Assembly (NCBI RefSeq): GCF_012295615.1
Contig: NZ_CP051183.1
Location: 1,391,001 to 1,455,000 of the forward strand
DNA: 64,000 bases
Direction of reading: 5' to 3'
Origin: Bermanella marisrubri
GTDB lineage: Bacteria; Pseudomonadota; Gammaproteobacteria; Pseudomonadales; Oceanobacteraceae
The translations under genes and the position numbers were made by a program. Of the stretch, positions 20,085-30,029 are shown one piece after another. How positions within the stretch are numbered: the stretch's first letter is position 1; each line of letters starts with the position of its first letter. The notes under the pieces are model-generated. The model worked only from the letters and a program-made list of their open reading frames with translations, was not told the origin of the DNA and did not search any database.

Positions 20085-20476
20085 GTAAACGAGTTATTAC
20101 GTTTGGAACATTTGATGTGTTTCATGTGGGGCATATTAATATCTTGGAACGAGCCAAATCCCAAGGTGATTACCTTATAGTGGGTGTCTCTTCTGATAAG
20201 CTTAATTTTGAGAAAAAAGGTCGATATCCGGTTTATAGTCAGTCTCAACGTATGAAAATACTCAGTGCTTTGTCATGCGTGGACGAAGTATTCGTTGAGG
20301 AGTCTTTAGAAAAGAAGCCTGATTATATTCAAGAGTATAATGCTAACGTGCTTGTAATGGGTGATGACTGGAGTGGTAAGTTCGATACCATGAAAGCATT
20401 TTGCGATGTGGTTTACTTACCTAGAACGCCGTCAATATCAACTACCGAAATTATCGAAGTAGTAAAAAATCTTTAG
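20081..20476 (+). CDS. Glycerol-3-phosphate cytidylyltransferase-like protein (TagD family)
   Basis: 131-aa nucleotidyltransferase with GTFDVFHVGHINILE carrying the HxGH motif at the N-terminus and a C-terminal STTEII close to the ISTTxI signature. TagD makes CDP-glycerol from CTP and glycerol-3-phosphate; close relatives use other alcohol phosphates. Length fits TagD (about 129 aa). It overlaps the CDP-glycerol transferase-like gene by ATGA. It is the last gene before ihfB and probably has a weak terminator (AGCC/GGCT) after it. Confidence 0.8.
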   Translation: MSKRVITFGTFDVFHVGHINILERAKSQGDYLIVGVSSDKLNFEKKGRYPVYSQSQRMKILSALSCVDEVFVEESLEKKPDYIQEYNANVLVMGDDWSGKFDTMKAFCDVVYLPRTPSISTTEIIEVVKNL

Positions 20477-20497
20477 AGCCTGAATTTGGCTTTTCTA

Positions 20498-20526
20498 TTG
20501 TTCATATCTAATAGTTCTCATATGGT
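20498..20526 (+). promoter_or_regulatory. Candidate ihfB promoter
   Basis: TTGTTC, a 17-bp spacer and TATGGT lie about 140 bases before ihfB. Each hexamer matches consensus at about four positions. This is the best candidate in the 190-bp gap, but weak. Confidence 0.3.
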
Positions 20527-20666
20527 TAGAATTATCCAATAAATTCAGCAACTTAGCTTGCCAGCAGAAAAGAAATAGGGCAAAGTTTAAACAAGGACGA
20601 ATAAGGTGATGAAATGTTGTACAGCTTAGGTGCCTAGTTTGTGCTAATCACAAGGGAGAGCCCTAT

Positions 20667-20972
20667 ATGACCAAGTCAGAACTGATAGAGCGAATAACTG
20701 AAAAACACCCTGAAATGTCAGCCAAAGATATAGAGTTGGCCGTTAAAACCATACTCGACACAATGTCTCAGGCCCTCAGTCAAGGCGAGCGTATCGAGAT
20801 TCGCGGATTTGGCAGCTTTTCATTGCATTTTCGCAATCCTCGTGTAGGGCGAAACCCCAAGACCGGGGAGGCAGTCCCACTAAAAGGTAAATACGTTCCA
20901 CACTTTAAGCCAGGAAAAGAGCTGCGCGAGCAGGTAAATGACTTGGTGAACGGCGATAGTATGATGGTCTAG
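20667..20972 (+). CDS. ihfB: Integration host factor subunit beta
   Basis: 101-aa DNA-bending protein that pairs with IhfA. It shows [10 protein letters not shown], the [22 protein letters not shown] beta-arm region split by the conserved GRNPKTG and [15 protein letters not shown] precedes the ATG at good spacing. It normally sits directly behind rpsA; here four glycan genes separate them. In Pseudomonas this gene marks the left edge of the O-antigen locus. Confidence 0.98.
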   Translation: MTKSELIERITEKHPEMSAKDIELAVKTILDTMSQALSQGERIEIRGFGSFSLHFRNPRVGRNPKTGEAVPLKGKYVPHFKPGKELREQVNDLVNGDSMMV

Positions 20973-21044
20973 TATAGCTATTTGGCTATCGTCAGACAAA
21001 ATAATAAGCTCCATCTTCAGCGGCACTAAGGAATAAGCACGCAT

Positions 21045-22697
21045 ATGCTGACTTCTCTTCCAGAATACCAAGCCTTATCACAGCATTATAGCGACGTTCA
21101 ACAGACCTCCATGCGCCAATGGTTTGAACAAAACCCAAATCGATTCACTGAATATACTCTTCAAGCCGCAGGCATAACTCTTGATTACTCGAAAAACCGA
21201 GTTGCGTGCGAGACTATGCAGAAACTAGCGGATTTGGCTCGTGCGCGATTCATCCCAGAAGCGATAGAAGCCATGTTCAAAGGGGATTTGGTTAACCCCA
21301 GCGAGGGCCGACCGGCGCTTCATACAGCACTTCGTAATTTCAGTGATGGACCAGTTATGGTCGATGGCAAGGACGTGATGCCGGAGGTGCGGAAAACGCT
21401 GACTCGCATGAAGGAATTCTGCTGGCGTATTCGTAATCAGCATTGGCGTGGCTTCAGTAACAAGCCTTTCACAGATGTTGTGTCCATCGGTATTGGCGGT
21501 TCGTTTTTAGGGCCAAAACTCGCTTCACAAGCCCTCAAGCCTTATTGGGGTAAAAAAATAAACTGTCACTATTTGGCCAACATTGATGGCTCAAATCTAA
21601 CGGAAGTGCTACAAGGCTTAAACCCAGAAACCACGCTTTTTATCGTACAAAGCAAAAGCTTTGGTACTCAAGAAACCTTAAAAAACGCGATCGAATGCCG
21701 TCAATGGTTTTTGGATAACGGCGGACAAGAAAGCGATTTACCAAGGCATTTCACAGCGGTTACCGCCAATGTAGAAAAAGCCAAAGCCTTTGGTATTAAT
21801 GAAAAAAATATCTTTCCCATGTGGGACTGGGTCGGCGGTCGTTATTCTTTATGGAGCGCAATCGGCTTGCCGCTTATGCTTACAATTGGTCATGAAAATT
21901 TCAAGCAAGTTTTACAAGGTGCTCACGAAATGGATGTACATTTCCGCACTGCGCCGCTAGAGCAAAACATGCCCGTGATCATGGCCATGCTAGGGGTTTG
22001 GTATATCAACTTCTTCAATGCACAAAGTCATGCCATCTTGCCATATGACCATTATCTGCGAGGTCTACCCGCACACATTCAGCAGTTAGATATGGAAAGC
22101 AACGGCAAAAGCGTCGATATACATGGCAGTAAACTGAATTACCAAGCAGGCCCAATTATCTGGGGCGGTGTAGGCAGTAATGGTCAGCATGCTTATCACC
22201 AATTATTGCATCAGGGTACTCAATTCGTTCCTTGTGATTTCATTATGCCACTGCAAACGCATAATCCAGTCGATAGTTTTCATGAGCTTCTCATCAGTAA
22301 TTGCTTAAGTCAAAGCCAAGCGCTAATGCAGGGTAAAACCTTGGAAGAAGCGAAAGAAGAATTGCGCAAAGAAGGTAAAAGCGAACGGGAAATCGCCGTA
22401 CTGGCCCCGCAAAAGGTAATACCAGGGAACCGCCCAAGTAATACCATCTTCTTTGATAAAGCCAACCCCAAAATCGTCGGCGCACTCATTGCTCTATACG
22501 AGCACAAAGTTTTTGTGCAAGGCAAAATCTGGGATATCAACAGCTTCGATCAATGGGGGGTAGAGCTTGGCAAGCAATTAGGCAACCAAGTTCATGCTGC
22601 AATACAAGCGGAAGGCGATACGAATATCGATAATCACTTTGACGCATCCACCCTTGGCTTAATCAAAGCCTTTAGAAGTATGAAACACAAGCTTTGA
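21045..22697 (+). CDS. pgi: Glucose-6-phosphate isomerase
   Basis: 550-aa enzyme interconverting glucose-6-P and fructose-6-P. It has IGIGGSFLGP, SKSFGTQET and the family signature GGRYSLWSAIGLP, with the catalytic MESNGK segment. An AAGGAA site lies about 12 bases before the ATG. It stands between ihfB and the sugar-nucleotide genes galU/galE, feeding glucose-6-P toward UDP-glucose. A repeat cluster follows. Confidence 0.98.
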   Translation: MLTSLPEYQALSQHYSDVQQTSMRQWFEQNPNRFTEYTLQAAGITLDYSKNRVACETMQKLADLARARFIPEAIEAMFKGDLVNPSEGRPALHTALRNFSDGPVMVDGKDVMPEVRKTLTRMKEFCWRIRNQHWRGFSNKPFTDVVSIGIGGSFLGPKLASQALKPYWGKKINCHYLANIDGSNLTEVLQGLNPETTLFIVQSKSFGTQETLKNAIECRQWFLDNGGQESDLPRHFTAVTANVEKAKAFGINEKNIFPMWDWVGGRYSLWSAIGLPLMLTIGHENFKQVLQGAHEMDVHFRTAPLEQNMPVIMAMLGVWYINFFNAQSHAILPYDHYLRGLPAHIQQLDMESNGKSVDIHGSKLNYQAGPIIWGGVGSNGQHAYHQLLHQGTQFVPCDFIMPLQTHNPVDSFHELLISNCLSQSQALMQGKTLEEAKEELRKEGKSEREIAVLAPQKVIPGNRPSNTIFFDKANPKIVGALIALYEHKVFVQGKIWDINSFDQWGVELGKQLGNQVHAAIQAEGDTNIDNHFDASTLGLIKAFRSMKHKL

Positions 22698-22719
22698 ATG
22701 TTTGATAGTTAGGTCAGTT

Positions 22720-22839
22720 TTATACGCCATTCACGATTTGACCGGGAATGCTCTATCCGTCATACCCGACTTGATCGGGTAACCATTGTTCAGTAGAGAA
22801 TCAATTGGATGGATTCTCAGTCAAGCTGAGAATGACAGT
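22720..22839 (+). repeat. Palindromic repeats between pgi and the metallo-hydrolase
   Basis: A degenerate element (22720-22748), a type C-like element (CGTCATACCCGACTTGATCG onward) and an inverted type D element ending at 22838 (ATTCTCAG/CTGAGAAT) with the recurrent AATCAATTGGA spacer. The cluster ends about 18 bases before the next start codon. Confidence 0.8.
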
Positions 22840-22856
22840 ATTGGAAACTAAAAACT

Positions 22857-24296
22857 ATGATAAATCACCACGGAGCGGTATCGGGCGTCACGGGCTCGTG
22901 TCACGAATTACGCTATACACACCGAGGCCAAGAAAAAGGCGTTTTAATTGATTGCGGATTATTCCAAGGAGATGAAGCGCTTAATGCGGAACTCCAAAAC
23001 GGAGGGCGGCCAGATAAGACCCAAGAACAATTACTGAGCGAAAACATTCCTTTCCCAATAGATCATATCGCTGCACTGGTAGTCACCCACGTGCATATCG
23101 ACCATGTGGGTCGCATACCATATTTAATCGCTAAAGGCTTTGACGCCCCAATTTATTGCACGGTTGCTAGTGCCCACTTACTCCCATTAGTCCTAGAAGA
23201 TGCGCTAAAGGTCGGTTTTACGCGTAACCAGGCGTTAATCGATATGTTCCTAAGTAAGATTAAACAGCAGATCCGACCTTTGGCTTACAACCAAATTCAA
23301 CACATAGACGAAAGCTTGAGTATTAAGCTAAGCCCGGCAGGTCATATATTGGGCAGTGCTTATGTAACCTGCGAACTAAAGTCGTCATCCCCGCCAAGGC
23401 GGGGAACCAACCCAAAAGAAACCAAAACCATCATCTTTTCTGGAGATTTAGGCGCATCCCAAAGCCCAATTATTCGCTCATTTCAGTCACCAGAAGCCTG
23501 TGACGAACTGGTCCTAGAATCCACCTATGGCGACAAAAACCACGAAGATCGCGTAACAAGGCAGCAGCGTCTACAAAAGATCCTAGAGCGCGCATTGGAA
23601 GATGGCGGAACCGTGCTCATTCCTGCGTTTAGCATTGGTCGAACTCAAGAATTGCTCTACGAAATTGAAGATATCCTGCACAATAATGAGCGCAACAGTA
23701 AACATTCAAAACTCAATGTTATGGTAGATAGTCCTTTAGCCGCGCAATTCACCCAAAGCTACCGTGAACTTAAGCATCTATGGGATGACGAAGCACAAGC
23801 AAAACTAAAACAAGGCAGGCATCCACTTAACTTTGACGAATTGACTACAATAGAAAGCCATAAAGAACATTTAGAAACGATTGATTACTTAGTGCGCAGT
23901 AGAAAACCGGCCATTGTTATCGCGGCTAGCGGAATGTGTAATGGTGGACGAATAATGAACTACCTAAAGGCTATGTTAGGCGAAAATCGAAACGATTTGC
24001 TCTTTGTTGGCTATCAGGCATCAGGTACAATTGGTCGTTTGATACAAAAGTATGGGCCAAAAGGCGGATACGTCGACATAGATGGCAAACGCATAATAAT
24101 AAAGGCCAACATTCATACCATTAGCGGATACAGTGCTCATGCTGACCAAAGCGACTTGAAGTTTTTTGTTCGTGGTATGAAACAAAAGCCAAAGAAGATA
24201 CGCCTAATACACGGAGATGGATCAGCCAAAAGGGAACTTCGAGCACAACTAAATCATGACTTCCCTGATATTGATGTCATCATCCCAGAGAAATAA
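22857..24296 (+). CDS. Beta-CASP metallo-beta-lactamase-fold hydrolase (RNA-processing type)
   Basis: 479-aa zinc hydrolase. The metal motif THVHIDHVGR (HxHxDH) is near residues 80-89, a second histidine motif AGHILGSA near 163, and FSGDLG near 192 carries the metal Asp. The beta-CASP motifs (LIPAFSIGR, AASGMCNGGR) and a C-terminal SGYSAHAD RMMBL segment place it with RNA exo/endonucleases of the CPSF73/YsH type. The substrate is unknown. Residues 176-186 (SSSPPRRGTNP) are encoded by an in-frame palindromic repeat and fall in a loop before FSGDLG. No Shine-Dalgarno sequence is clear; the upstream region is repeat DNA. Confidence 0.85.
   Translation: MINHHGAVSGVTGSCHELRYTHRGQEKGVLIDCGLFQGDEALNAELQNGGRPDKTQEQLLSENIPFPIDHIAALVVTHVHIDHVGRIPYLIAKGFDAPIYCTVASAHLLPLVLEDALKVGFTRNQALIDMFLSKIKQQIRPLAYNQIQHIDESLSIKLSPAGHILGSAYVTCELKSSSPPRRGTNPKETKTIIFSGDLGASQSPIIRSFQSPEACDELVLESTYGDKNHEDRVTRQQRLQKILERALEDGGTVLIPAFSIGRTQELLYEIEDILHNNERNSKHSKLNVMVDSPLAAQFTQSYRELKHLWDDEAQAKLKQGRHPLNFDELTTIESHKEHLETIDYLVRSRKPAIVIAASGMCNGGRIMNYLKAMLGENRNDLLFVGYQASGTIGRLIQKYGPKGGYVDIDGKRIIIKANIHTISGYSAHADQSDLKFFVRGMKQKPKKIRLIHGDGSAKRELRAQLNHDFPDIDVIIPEK
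23384..23409 (+). repeat. Palindromic repeat inside a coding region
   Basis: A GTCATCCCCGCCAAGGCGGG-type element with GGAACCA at its end sits in frame within the beta-CASP hydrolase gene. The CCCCGCC/GGCGGGG arms are complementary, and the GTCAT and AACCA ends match the intergenic type A elements (GTCATT and AATCCA). Confidence 0.85.
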
Positions 24297-24318
24297 ACGC
24301 GTCGTCTAAAAAAGTGAC

Positions 24319-24640
24319 GTCATTCTCTGGCTTGACCAGAGGAACCAAAAAAGTGACGCCATTCCCGACTTGATCGGGAATCCATGTGTGTAACGTCATT
24401 CCCGACTTGATCGGGAATCCATGGGGGTAACGTCATTCCCGCGAAGGCGGGAATCCATGGGGGTAACGTCATTCCCGCGAAGGCGGGAATCCATTGGCCG
24501 TCAGTAACTGTATAGGAAGGCCGTTGAAGTTACTTAACGGAATAAATTAACGAGTTATTCGTTATTGAGAGAAACCGTGGTTCTTCGACTTGACCGGAGA
24601 ATCCAAATAAGAACGCCATTCCCGCGAAGGCGGGAATCTA
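24319..24640 (+). repeat. Palindromic repeat array upstream of galU
   Basis: Five elements in the same orientation at 24319-24347 (short type B), 24358-24384 and 24395-24421 (type C), 24432-24457 and 24468-24493 (type A), with spacers such as TGGGGGTAAC repeated. A further type A copy at about 24615-24640 lies 24 bases before the galU ATG, and a decayed element lies near 24583. It fills the gap 24297-24663; there is no gene. Confidence 0.9.
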
Positions 24641-24663
24641 TAAAAACGAAACATGATAAGAAT

Positions 24664-25557
24664 ATGGTCAAAAAAGCAGTTATCCCAGTAGCAGGTCTAG
24701 GCACACGAATGTTGCCAGCCACCAAGGCCATTCCAAAAGAAATGCTCCCCATTGTAGACAAGCCCCTCATCCAGTACATCGTGGAAGAATGCGCCGCTGC
24801 GGGCATTACTGAAATCGTATTGGTGACGCATTCATCAAAAAACGCCATTGAAAACCACTTCGATACATCGTTTGAATTAGAATCCACACTTGAAAAGCGA
24901 GTGAAACGCCAACTCTTAGAAGAAGTGCAAAGCATCACGCCTGATGGCGTTACTATCATGCATGTTCGCCAGGGCCATGCGAAAGGTTTAGGCCATGCTG
25001 TGTTATGTGCGCTACCTGTAGTAGGAGAGGAACCATTCGCAGTGGTCTTGCCAGATGTATTAATTGACCAATACGAAAGCGACTTAAAAACGCAAAACCT
25101 AGCGCAAATGATCAAAACGTTTGATGCAACCAATGTGAGCCAAATCATGGTAGAGGCTGTACCGCAAGAAAAGGTAAGCAACTATGGTGTAGTAGACCTC
25201 AATGGCGAAAGCTTAGAAGCTGGTAATAGCCAAGCGATGACAGCAATAGTAGAGAAGCCCAAGGTAGACGAAGCACCAAGCAATTTAGCGGTAGTTGGCC
25301 GATACGTACTAAGTGAAAAAATCTGGGATCTACTAAAATATACGCCACCTGGCGCAGGCGATGAAATCCAGTTAACCGATGCTATCGCTGATTTGATGAA
25401 ACAAGAGCGCGTGGATGCGTTTTATATGAACGGTAAAAGTCATGACTGTGGCAGTAAACTCGGGTACATGAAGTGCTTTGTAGAATATGGCTTAAAACAC
25501 CAAGCTGACGGCGAAGCATTTGGTGAATGGTTAGGGCATCGTCATTCTCCGGCTTGA
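24664..25557 (+). CDS. galU: UTP-glucose-1-phosphate uridylyltransferase
   Basis: 297-aa nucleotidyltransferase making UDP-glucose. It has [19 protein letters not shown] at the N-terminus, the sugar-binding [11 protein letters not shown] segment and VEKPK. I start at ATG 24664 ([11 protein letters not shown]); the in-frame extension to 24565 is translated repeat DNA. The last codons (GHRHSPA) and the TGA stop are supplied by a type B palindrome, so the natural C-terminus has been rewritten by a repeat. It provides UDP-glucose for GalE and for surface glycans. Confidence 0.97.
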   Translation: MVKKAVIPVAGLGTRMLPATKAIPKEMLPIVDKPLIQYIVEECAAAGITEIVLVTHSSKNAIENHFDTSFELESTLEKRVKRQLLEEVQSITPDGVTIMHVRQGHAKGLGHAVLCALPVVGEEPFAVVLPDVLIDQYESDLKTQNLAQMIKTFDATNVSQIMVEAVPQEKVSNYGVVDLNGESLEAGNSQAMTAIVEKPKVDEAPSNLAVVGRYVLSEKIWDLLKYTPPGAGDEIQLTDAIADLMKQERVDAFYMNGKSHDCGSKLGYMKCFVEYGLKHQADGEAFGEWLGHRHSPA

Positions 25558-25722
25558 CCGGAGGACCCAAAGAAACAAGCGTCATTCCCGACTTGATCGG
25601 GAATCCAGGTAAATATGAACGTCATCCTCAGCTTGACTGAGGATCCAAAAAAGAAAGCGTGATTCCCGACTCGATCGGGAATCCAAACAAAACAACGTCA
25701 TTCCCGCGAAGGCGGGAATCCA
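25541..25722 (+). repeat. Five-element palindrome array between galU and galE
   Basis: In one orientation: short type B (25541-25569, overlapping the galU 3' end), type C (25581-25607), type D-like (25621-25647), type C variant (25659-25685) and type A (25697-25722). Spacers are 11-13 bases. The array ends 15 bases before the galE ATG. The different centres with shared ends suggest mosaic exchange within one family. Confidence 0.92.
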
Positions 25723-25737
25723 TAAAAACGAAACAAT

Positions 25738-26775
25738 ATGCCAAAAACAATACTCGTAACAGGCGGAGCAGGATACATAGGCTCCCACACATGTGTCGAA
25801 CTACTCGAAGCCGGCTACGACGTAGTGGTGCTCGATAACTTAAGTAATAGCAACCCAAAATCCCTCGACCGAGTGCAAGAGATTACAGATAAAACATTAC
25901 AGTTTATTGAAGGTGACGTGCGAGACAGAGAAGTACTACAAGCTATTTTCAATAAACATGATGTCTATGGTGTTATTCACTTTGCCGGCTTAAAAGCTGT
26001 CGGCGAGTCCTGCGAAATGCCCATGCATTATTACGACAACAACGTCTATGGCAGCATCGTTCTAACACAAGAGATGGAAAAAGCTGGCGTGAAAAACTTA
26101 GTGTTTAGTTCATCTGCAACGGTATATGGCGACCCAGAAAGATTGCCGTTAACAGAAGATATGCCGCTTTCTGCAACTAACCCTTATGGCCGCAGTAAGT
26201 TAATGATTGAAGATATGCTACGTGACTTAGAAGTAGCAGACCAGCTCACTGAGCAAGAAATCAAATGGAACATTGCCATTCTCAGATATTTTAATCCAGT
26301 GGGTGCTCACAAAAGTGGCAACATAGGGGAGGACCCTAATGGAATCCCTAATAATCTAATGCCTTATATTACTCAAGTTGCTATTGGTAAGCTAAAAGAA
26401 TTACAGGTATTCGGTGGCGATTATGATACTCATGACGGAACGGGGGTTCGCGACTATATCCATGTAGTGGATTTAGCAAAAGGCCATGTAAAAGCCATCG
26501 AAGCTATCGGTCACACCGTGACAGGGGCAAAAGCCATTAATCTTGGTACTGGAAACGGCCTAAGCGTGTTAGATTTAGTGAAATCCTTTGAAAAACAAAA
26601 CTCAGTTAGCATCCCGCATAAAATTACTGATAGAAGACCAGGTGATGTTGCAGCATGTTACGCAGATTCCTCTCTGGCCCAGCAGTTATTGGATTGGCGC
26701 ACTGAGTATAATGAAGAGCAAATGACGAAGGATAGCTGGCATTGGCAGCAAAAAAACCCAACGGGATACAAATAG
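25738..26775 (+). CDS. galE: UDP-glucose 4-epimerase
   Basis: 345-aa extended SDR interconverting UDP-glucose and UDP-galactose. The NAD loop [10 protein letters not shown] is near residue 8; the catalytic YGRSK (Y-x3-K) is near 150 and SSSATVYGD near 123. Full length. No Shine-Dalgarno sequence is evident: the 15 bases between the last palindrome and the ATG are A-rich and nearly repeat those before galU. Confidence 0.97.
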   Translation: MPKTILVTGGAGYIGSHTCVELLEAGYDVVVLDNLSNSNPKSLDRVQEITDKTLQFIEGDVRDREVLQAIFNKHDVYGVIHFAGLKAVGESCEMPMHYYDNNVYGSIVLTQEMEKAGVKNLVFSSSATVYGDPERLPLTEDMPLSATNPYGRSKLMIEDMLRDLEVADQLTEQEIKWNIAILRYFNPVGAHKSGNIGEDPNGIPNNLMPYITQVAIGKLKELQVFGGDYDTHDGTGVRDYIHVVDLAKGHVKAIEAIGHTVTGAKAINLGTGNGLSVLDLVKSFEKQNSVSIPHKITDRRPGDVAACYADSSLAQQLLDWRTEYNEEQMTKDSWHWQQKNPTGYK

Positions 26776-26784
26776 CTGATGTAG

Positions 26785-26955
26785 CGTCATTCTCGTGAGT
26801 AGCCTCATCCTCCGGCTTGACCGGAGGACCCAAAGAAAACAACGTCATTCCCAACTTGATCGGGAACCCTATAACATAATGTCATTCCCGCGAAGGCGGG
26901 AATCGATTAATCGGTATGACACAAATATATGTCTTTCCCGCGAAGGCGGTAAACC
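26785..26955 (+). repeat. Palindromic repeats between galE and rfbB
   Basis: Four or five decayed copies: a hybrid type A/B stretch (26785-26831), type C (26843-26870), type A (26881-26905) and a type A variant with GGCGGTAAACCA (26931-26955). This is the last repeat cluster before a 16.4-kb repeat-free glycan cluster. Confidence 0.85.
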
Positions 26956-26975
26956 ACAAAAATAGATACTGAAAA

Positions 26976-28061
26976 ATGTCAAAAAAAATACTCGTAACAG
27001 GTGGTGCTGGATTCATCGGTTCGGCAGTCGTTCGCCATATTTTGAATGATACGCACGATTCAGTTGTTAATCTTGATAAGTTAACTTATGCCGGAAACTT
27101 AGAGAGCCTGAATGAGATCGCCGGTTCTGAGCGATACGCCTTCGAGCAGGTCGACATATGTGATCGACCAGCGTTAGAGCGTGTGTTTGCTGAGCATAAA
27201 CCAGATGCGATAATGCATCTAGCGGCGGAAAGTCATGTTGATCGTTCAATTGACGGTCCTGCGGCCTTCATTGAAACGAATATTGTGGGAACGTACACAC
27301 TCTTAGAAGTTGCTAGAGCGTATTGGAATGGATTACCTGAAAAACAAAAGAATTCATTCCGATTTCATCATATATCAACTGATGAAGTATATGGTGACCT
27401 CGAAAACCCAGAAGATCTATTTACTGAAGAAACAGCTTATGCACCAAGCTCTCCATACTCCGCCAGTAAGGCAAGTTCGGATCATCTTGTAAGAGCATGG
27501 AAGCGTACTTATGGCTTTCCAACTATAATAACGAACTGCTCAAACAATTATGGCCCATATCATTTTCCAGAAAAGCTAATTCCACTTGTAATTCTTAATG
27601 CTTTAGAAGGTAAAGAGTTACCCATCTATGGTAAAGGTGACCAAGTGCGCGACTGGCTCTATGTTGAGGATCACGCACGAGCTCTATATAAGGTAGTTAC
27701 CGAAGGTCAAATCGGTGAAACCTATAATATTGGTGGCCACAATGAAAAGCAGAATATAGAAGTTGTTCAAACCATTTGTGAATTACTTGAGGAACTCGTT
27801 CCAGAGAATGCTTATTCTCGAATGGGCGGTAATCCATCAGGATTCAAAGGACTTATTGCATATGTAGAAGATCGCCCAGGCCACGATCTTCGCTATGCAA
27901 TTGATGCAAGTAAAATCCAAAAAGAATTGGGTTGGACGCCTTTGGAAACCTTTGAGTCAGGTATTCGTAAAACCGTTGAATGGTATCTCTCAAATAAAGA
28001 GTGGGTGCAGCATGTTCAAGATGGTAGCTATCAACGTGAGCGTCTAGGAGTGAGTGTATAG
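26976..28061 (+). CDS. rfbB: dTDP-glucose 4,6-dehydratase
   Basis: 361-aa extended SDR forming dTDP-4-keto-6-deoxyglucose. It has [11 protein letters not shown] at the N-terminus, [22 protein letters not shown] (the dehydratase Asp-Glu pair) and YSASK. It heads the O-antigen-type cluster and is followed at once by rfbA. rfbC and rfbD are absent from the window, so the keto-sugar is probably routed to amination rather than to rhamnose. Confidence 0.97.
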   Translation: MSKKILVTGGAGFIGSAVVRHILNDTHDSVVNLDKLTYAGNLESLNEIAGSERYAFEQVDICDRPALERVFAEHKPDAIMHLAAESHVDRSIDGPAAFIETNIVGTYTLLEVARAYWNGLPEKQKNSFRFHHISTDEVYGDLENPEDLFTEETAYAPSSPYSASKASSDHLVRAWKRTYGFPTIITNCSNNYGPYHFPEKLIPLVILNALEGKELPIYGKGDQVRDWLYVEDHARALYKVVTEGQIGETYNIGGHNEKQNIEVVQTICELLEELVPENAYSRMGGNPSGFKGLIAYVEDRPGHDLRYAIDASKIQKELGWTPLETFESGIRKTVEWYLSNKEWVQHVQDGSYQRERLGVSV

Positions 28062-28062
28062 T

Positions 28063-28944
28063 ATGAAAGGTATTGTTCTAGCCGGTGGTTCAGGTACACG
28101 TTTGTATCCAATTACCATGGGCGTTTCTAAGCAGCTTCTTCCTATATACGATAAGCCTATGATTTTTTATCCGATTTCTGTGCTTATGCTTGCAGGTATT
28201 CGAGACATATTAATTATATCAACACCAGAGGACATGACTGGATATCAGCGACTGTTGAAGGATGGTAGTCAGTTTGGGGTTAAGTTTTCTTATGAAATAC
28301 AACCAAGCCCAGATGGCTTAGCGCAAGCATTTATCATTGGCGAAGAGTTTATTGGCGATGACGATGTGGCTCTGGTTTTAGGGGATAATATTTTCTATGG
28401 GCAAGGTTTTACACCTAAGCTAAAAGAAGCACTTGAAAACGCGAAAGGAGGTAAGGGAGCCACAGTTTTTGGCTACCAGGTAAAAGATCCTGAACGTTTT
28501 GGTGTAGTAGAGTTCAATCAATCTATGAAAGCGATTTCCATCGAAGAAAAGCCAAAAAACCCAAAATCGAATTATGCAGTCACAGGGTTGTACTTTTACG
28601 ACAACAGAGTTGTTGATATCGCTAAGACAGTAAAACCGTCTGACAGAGGCGAGTTAGAAATTACCTGCATCAACAATGCATACCTAGAGCAAAACAGCCT
28701 TAACGTTGAGCTTCTAGGTCGCGGCTTTGCATGGTTAGATACAGGTACTCATGAAAGCTTACTGCAAGCCGCGCAATTTGTTGAAACCATCGAAAGTCGG
28801 CAAGGCTATAAAGTGGCCTGTTTAGAGGAGATTGCTTTTAATAATGGTTGGCTAAGCAAGTCCGATTTGAAAGAACTTGCAAAACCAATGCAAAAGAACA
28901 GCTACGGAAAGTATATGCTAAGTCTTGCAAAAGGCGAATTATGA
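28063..28944 (+). CDS. rfbA: Glucose-1-phosphate thymidylyltransferase
   Basis: 293-aa enzyme making dTDP-glucose, the length of E. coli RmlA. It has [16 protein letters not shown] at the start, [13 protein letters not shown] and [19 protein letters not shown] regions of the family. I start at ATG 28063 (MKGIVLAGG); a GTG at 28054 sits too close to the AGGAG site at 28046. Its TGA overlaps the next ATG (ATGA), coupling it to the aminotransferase. Confidence 0.97.
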   Translation: MKGIVLAGGSGTRLYPITMGVSKQLLPIYDKPMIFYPISVLMLAGIRDILIISTPEDMTGYQRLLKDGSQFGVKFSYEIQPSPDGLAQAFIIGEEFIGDDDVALVLGDNIFYGQGFTPKLKEALENAKGGKGATVFGYQVKDPERFGVVEFNQSMKAISIEEKPKNPKSNYAVTGLYFYDNRVVDIAKTVKPSDRGELEITCINNAYLEQNSLNVELLGRGFAWLDTGTHESLLQAAQFVETIESRQGYKVACLEEIAFNNGWLSKSDLKELAKPMQKNSYGKYMLSLAKGEL

Positions 28945-30029
28945 TACCTGTTACAAAACCATATTTACCTAGCCGTGAAAAACTGGATGCCTATATTGAT
29001 GGTATTTATGAGCGCAGTTGGCTAACTAATAATGGCCCACTGTTAAAAGAGCTGACAAAGAAGTTGGAAGAATACTTGGGGGTAGAAAATATCCTGCTAG
29101 TATCTAATGGCACGCTGGCGTTACAGGTAGCTTATAAAACTTTGGGTATCAGCAACACCGGTTGTACTGAAAACGCAGAAGCCATTACGACACCGTTTAC
29201 CTTTGTGGCAACAGCCAGCTCATTGCAATGGGAAGGAGTGAAGCCGGTATTTACCGATATCTCTGCCGATAGCTGGTGCCTCGATCCTGCTAACATTGAA
29301 TCTGCCATTACTGAAAAGACCCGCGCGATTGTACCAGTGCATGTTTTTGGTAATGCTTGTGATGTTGAAGCGATAGACCAGATAGCAGAGAAACACCAGT
29401 TAAAAGTGGTTTACGATGCGTCTCATGCATTTGCTGTGAACTATAAAGGTAACAGCTTACTGAACTGGGGCGATGCCGCCACCCTGAGCTTGCATGCGAC
29501 TAAGTTGTTTCACACCATTGAAGGTGGTGCGATTGTATTTAAACACAAGGCCGATCTGGAACGCGCACAGCAGATAATTAACTTTGGCCTTGCTGGACCC
29601 GAAGATATTTCCGGACCGGGTATTAATGCCAAAATGAATGAGTTTCAGGCGGCAATGGGGTTGTGTGTACTGGATGAAATGGAAACGATTACAAATAATC
29701 GGAAACAGATTGGACAATCCTATCAAAGAGAATTAAGAGGCAGAGTTGTTTTTCAAAAATGGAATAAGCATGGTGAAAGTAACCATGCTTATGCACCTGT
29801 GTTATTCGAATCTGAAACTGAGCTATTGGCAGTAGAAGCTAAATTAAAAGAAAATAATATATTCTCAAGACGTTATTTTTATCCAAGTTTAGATAACCTT
29901 GAACATTTTAAATCAGAACAGGTTTGTGCCAATTCTCGCGATATTGCCAGTCGTATACTTTGTTTGCCGTTATTTCCGAATATGACAGATGAAGAGCGTA
30001 GCAAAGTTATAAAGGTACTAATGAAATGA
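28941..30029 (+). CDS. DegT/DnrJ/EryC1/StrS sugar aminotransferase (VioA/FdtB-like)
   Basis: 362-aa PLP enzyme. It has [11 protein letters not shown] near 57, the Asp159-Ala-Ser-His cofactor motif and the PLP lysine Lys188 in [10 protein letters not shown]. This family aminates keto-sugar nucleotides. With rfbA and rfbB adjacent, the likely product is a dTDP-amino-dideoxyhexose such as dTDP-Qui4N or its 3-amino isomer; the choice between C-3 and C-4 is not visible. It overlaps both neighbours by ATGA, so it forms a coupled set with rfbA and the ATP-grasp gene. Confidence 0.88.
   Translation: MIPVTKPYLPSREKLDAYIDGIYERSWLTNNGPLLKELTKKLEEYLGVENILLVSNGTLALQVAYKTLGISNTGCTENAEAITTPFTFVATASSLQWEGVKPVFTDISADSWCLDPANIESAITEKTRAIVPVHVFGNACDVEAIDQIAEKHQLKVVYDASHAFAVNYKGNSLLNWGDAATLSLHATKLFHTIEGGAIVFKHKADLERAQQIINFGLAGPEDISGPGINAKMNEFQAAMGLCVLDEMETITNNRKQIGQSYQRELRGRVVFQKWNKHGESNHAYAPVLFESETELLAVEAKLKENNIFSRRYFYPSLDNLEHFKSEQVCANSRDIASRILCLPLFPNMTDEERSKVIKVLMK

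Noticed and set aside
24565-24663. N-terminal extension of GalU
   Set aside because: It is translated repeat DNA; GalU begins [11 protein letters not shown] at 24664.
26945-26955. GGCGGTAA, a 7-of-8 match to the ops element GGCGGTAG that recruits RfaH, upstream of rfbB
   Set aside because: It is part of a degenerate type A repeat (GAAGGCGGTAAACCA) and lacks the rest of a JUMPstart sequence.
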